Source: Cadophora sp. MPI-SDFR-AT-0126 (taxonomy: Eukaryota > Ascomycota > Leotiomycetes > Helotiales > Ploettnerulaceae). Taken from it: DNA of 64,000 nt. The stretch is taken from positions 806,001 through 870,000 of the forward strand of contig JAGMVK010000010.1 of the NCBI GenBank assembly GCA_020747065.1, given 5' to 3'. This document shows positions 60,245 to 64,000 of the stretch, one piece after another. Each line of letters starts with the position of its first letter. Within the stretch, counting starts at the first letter, position 1. The notes below the pieces were generated by a model that saw only the letters and a program-made list of their open reading frames with translations, was not told the origin of the DNA and did not search any database. Position numbers and translations under genes: made by a program.

Positions 60245-60735
60245 TCTCTGACTACCTTGGCTCAATATTGTGTCCAGCTTCCAAACAGTTGTATTTCTTG
60301 TTGTGAGTGTGTGCAAAGGTCAAAGCTGTTGCTATCGGGACCCCGCCTCGAAGTGGGGGATTTTGTCGCGTGTAGGTATTGCCTTCTTGAGAGAGCTCTC
60401 CGCTGCCGACAATGAGTCTTCTGCAGACAGCAAAATGTGACATCAAGGCTGACGGAGCGCCTTGTGATGGGATGGTCGTATCTCGCACGCGATAGAGTTC
60501 GAGATTGAGTTGTAGTCGTGGGCTAGTAGCCGAAACGGAAAGGCTAGTGACGACGTTGAATGAACCGAAGTTGGAGAGGGCGACGATGGAGGAGAGCTTG
60601 AGTATAGCTGAACTGGGCATCCGATATTTGTCGTAGTGTCGCGAATTTCGTCGTCGTCGTCGATAATCACCGGGCAGTCGGCAAAGTCACCAAGCCGGCC
60701 CAGCTTGATTCGATGTGAACGTGCTGACTATGGGT
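60245..60735. other. 5' flank of the CCCH gene
   Basis: No separate gene supported; probably promoter and long 5' UTR of the CCCH gene. It includes a CGT trinucleotide run near 60649-60663. Confidence 0.4.
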
Positions 60736-60840
60736 TAACGAGGTCTTGTTCGCGACGGCCCTTCGCAAGCTCCGGGGTCACGGGACCTCGCTTCGCTACG
60801 GTCTAGCTAACCCGTTTACGGTCCGCTTAAGCCTGTTAGG
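60736..60840. repeat. GC-rich edge with imperfect inverted repeat
   Basis: GGGTTAACGAGGTC (60732-60745) is mirrored imperfectly by GACCTCG (60784-60790) and TAACCC (60808-60813), directly before the AT-rich DNA. It may be an unmutated transposon end. Confidence 0.35.
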
Positions 60841-61679
60841 AAGCAAATAAATTCGTAAATAATATATTATTAGGTAAATAATTATAGTATAATATGATAT
60901 TTAGTATTTAAAATTAGGTAAATAGTAGTATAGATATAGTACTTTAAGAGCTCCTTTTTCCTATAATTATAATTTCTTCTTTAAGTAAATATTACTATTA
61001 AGTAAGTATTCGATCTATAGATCTATTTTTGATCTATAACTATACTTATAGACTATAGGATATTTAATAATACCTCTGCTACTACTAGCGCCGCTACTCC
61101 TATTGCTTTTACTTCTACTCTTACTTTAGTTACTCCTACTCCTACTACTTTAGCTACTACTACTCCTCCCCTTCCTCTAATCTTTACTATATAAGTTATA
61201 TTTACAGTTCTTTTATAGTCTGTAAGGTAACTAATAAGTATTTATAAGGCCTACTCTCCCTACTACTACTATTACCGCTATAGTGTAGTTATTTACCTTA
61301 CCCGCTATTCGTACTACTATATTATATCCGGGTTAAGTCTTTACTAGTATATAGTCCTTTAACCTAAAGGTATAATATATCTAAATTAATAAGTTTTTAT
61401 TTTAAAAAAAGAGATTTCTAACCCTTTTCTTATATTTACAAGTTATTACGGATATATAAAGTTATTAATAAGTACTAGCTAGATATATTATATCTCTAAA
61501 TTATAGCTACTATTAATAAGGATTTAATCTATAAATAGAATATATTATTATTAATAATTTCTTATCTAGCTCCTATACTAACTACTATTATAGTAGCGAA
61601 GGTAAGCGTTGCTCCCTCTATAAGTTAGATTCCTACCTTAACTTAGTCCGTAATAAGTACTTACGGATCCGTAGGCCCT

Positions 61680-61765
61680 AACGCCCCAGCCCTAGCTCCA
61701 GCTCCAGCTCTAGCTCCAGCCCCAGCCCCTGCCGCCGCCGCCGCTACGGCCGCCGCAGGTCCCTC
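61680..61765 (+). repeat. GC-rich Ala/Pro-coding island spared from RIP
   Basis: CCAGCTCCAGC- and GCCGCCGCC-type repeats inside AT-rich DNA. The GCC/CCG core lacks CpA, the preferred RIP target, which may explain its survival. Confidence 0.6.
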
Positions 61766-62017
61766 TAACCCTTCGGCGGGTCGCTCCCGTCGTTATATAA
61801 ATACCTAGGTTGCTCCTAGTAATTCTTTAATTACCTATAAGTACTTTATCTGAATATATAATAAACTGTAATTAACCTATAATAAGCCGCCGCGCTACTT
61901 TCTTAAGCCCCGCTATTACTAGTATAGTCCGTTATGCCTGCCGCTATTATACTCCCTTTTAGAGGGTACGCTATTTCACTAAGCTCCTTAGAAAGCTAGT
62001 AGCTTTATATAAAGAGG

Positions 62018-62080
62018 AGGCGGAGGTACTAGAGGAGAGAGAGGTAGAGAAGGAGGAGGAGGAGGAAGAGGAGATAGATT
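62018..62080 (+). repeat. Purine-rich GAGGAGG island spared from RIP
   Basis: GAGGAGG/GAAGAGG repeats containing almost no CpA or TpG; same explanation as the GCC island. Confidence 0.55.
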
Positions 62081-64000
62081 AGGATATCCCGGAGACTCCC
62101 TAAGGACCTAGCCCTAAGCTATAAATCCTATTAAGGGTCCCCTATAGAGGTGTAATTTGCTTTAAAATAGGAATTCCGGTCTATCTTACGTATTTTCGGC
62201 CTTAAAATATAATTTATAGATATAATACTAACTTATAAATAATAAGAAATTTTTATAAAATTAATAAATATTTATTAATACTTCTAGAAATATAATATTA
62301 GGTATATAATTTCTGTTTTTAATTAGTAATAGTATACTTAATTTATCTATAAATAATATCTGTGAAACCTTAATATATAACTAATTATATATAAAGACTA
62401 GTATCTATAAATCTAATCTAATAGTATAAAATAATTATCTTTAAGACTTATTAATTATTATAGTAAAGTATAAATAAGCTAGAAATTACTTATGTTTAAG
62501 AGTAATACTTAATCTATTATCTATTATAAATAACTTAATACGTAGTAGTACTTGTAATTACTTATTAAAATTACCCCTAAAGATTCTTACTTTAATATAG
62601 TACTTCTATAAACTAGTTACGATTATATGGGTTCTATTATAAAGGCCTTCTAGAGGCGTAAGGTTTTATAAAAGTAGAATAAGTAAGCTAATTTTAAGAT
62701 AAAGCTACGAAGGTAAAAGTAATAGAAAGTTAATCTTTTATAATATCTTAACTGGAAATTAATAGATCCCTTCCTTAGTTATATTTACGTTTATAAAGTA
62801 CGTATCTATAGATTAATAATTCTATACTTAACTTAAAAGGTGTATAAGAATTATCTTATTAAGTTCTATAATAGTAGTATTTAAAGTTAATAGTAAATAC
62901 TAACTACTAAACGCTAATAGGTCTCTTATAGCTTATAATATAAGATCTCGCGGGTATACATGATTAATTAAGCCGGAAACACTAATAGGTTAATAAATAT
63001 ACACTAGGATTATAACTATATATTTTTATATAAAATCATATAGAATATTATAGATCTAATTTACGAATTCCGAACTATAGACCCCCTCGCGGATCCGTAT
63101 ATTAACCCGTAAAGTAATTCGTCTTAATTACAGCTAGATAAACAACTTCTAGAGGTGAGCACTTATAATATTAGCCCGTGTACCGCGAGGAACAATAAGT
63201 AAGATCTATATAAAGTTACCTCTAAGGATTATAGATACTTTACTAAAGAGAATATTATCTATAATCTTCTGTAAATTAACTAGTAAATAATAGACTACTT
63301 TAAAGTAGTACTTATATTATATAAGTACCTTATCCTAGATCAGTAAATCCATATTATGGAATAGCGTACTAAGAGTGCTTTATTAAGTAATACTACTTAT
63401 AGACTACTTGTATAAATTTAAGAAAATCTTAAATTATAAGTATAATGTACATTTATTAGGTAATAATAAGGCCGTAATTCCTGTGGAAGTAATATAAAGG
63501 ACTGTTTTTTCTTATCCACGATAATAATAATATAACATCTTATAAAGAAATATCTTTTCGAAGCCTCCCTAGTCTTATACATAGAAGTGAGCTATTTACG
63601 AGTCCGTATTAATAGTAGTTATAATCTTTATAAAGGCAGTACATTAGTTTGTATTTAATTGATCTCTTATAATTAGTGCGCGAGATACTAAATTATTACT
63701 TTATACTCTAGTAATCCATTCCGCGTATTTATAGGTCTAATCCTAGATATACTGCAGTAAACTAAAGTCCGGAAGAGATACCTGCTAATCCGTAAGCCTG
63801 CTAATAAGTAGAAATAAGCTATAATTAAAATAAGGATCTACTAATAGTAAGGGAAAGCTAAGAGCGCCTCTTTTTTCTTATAATTAGAGAGGTAAATTGT
63901 TATAAAAGCGCACTTTATACCTATCCTAAATAGTTTACAGATCTGTAATCTCTTATTAATATAACTTAGTTAAGAATAACATCTATAAACTAGCCGCAGG

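Larger units (their letters stand above)
60840..64000. other. AT-rich RIP isochore 4, unclassified element
   Basis: AT-rich to the window end, but with more CG dinucleotides than the other blocks. Frames on the + strand from 61070 have Ser/Thr/Pro- and Ala/Pro-rich stretches (TSATTSAATPIAFTSTLT near 61075; APAPA/AAAATAAAGPS near 61680-61760), then an acidic/Gly-Arg-rich part and about 1.8 kb of broken frame. No RT, integrase or DDE motif was found, so the class is open. Confidence 0.6.

Noticed and set aside
60840..64000. Starship-type captain (DUF3435 tyrosine recombinase)
   Set aside because: I could not find the R..Y catalytic pattern or a domain order that fits; it remains unclassified.

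Overview
The window looks like nuclear DNA of a filamentous ascomycete (Pezizomycotina). The evidence is a histone H4 gene with two short GT-AG introns, many other introns of about 47-160 bp, a HET-domain gene, and large AT-rich blocks. In those blocks retrotransposon reading frames are broken almost only by TAA/TAG at expected Gln codons and by Asp-to-Asn changes. This is the mark of repeat-induced point mutation (RIP: C to T and G to A). I cannot place it to genus.

Layout. 1-342: 3' part of histone H4. 343-4635: gene desert of normal composition. 4636-5173 (-): RidA-family protein with one intron. 5411-24690: AT-rich block of nested, RIP-decayed LTR retrotransposons. 24690-30060: gene island with two secreted Cys-rich proteins and a MITE-like element. 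30079-39720: second AT-rich block with one Ty3/gypsy element and a 21-bp tandem array. 39730-44480: gene island with an OMA1-like M48 peptidase pseudogene, an intact HET-domain gene and a second MITE-like element. 44485-55029: PiggyBac-like DNA transposon split by a Ty1/copia element. 55414-60244: relic of a SERAC1-like hydrolase domain, then a two-CCCH-finger protein with a very long, unfamiliar C-terminal half. 60840-64000: AT-rich, unclassified, with two GC-rich islands.

The transposon history can be read in order. In the first block an older copia fragment received a copia element (10097-23441, minus strand). That element received a Ty3/gypsy element, and a 1.27-kb piece was then inverted with one breakpoint inside the gypsy LTR. 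At 45015-53492 a sister copia copy keeps equal 195-bp LTRs and a GGATT target duplication inside a PiggyBac-like transposase.

The surviving genes fit a TE-rich accessory compartment: small secreted Cys-rich proteins, a HET (allorecognition-type) protein, a fragment of the hydrolase domain often found in fungal NLR-like proteins, and a possible chimeric gene. The complete or near-complete genes are H4 (truncated only by the window edge), RidA, two secreted proteins, HET and the CCCH gene. All calls come from reading the sequence; no database search was run.
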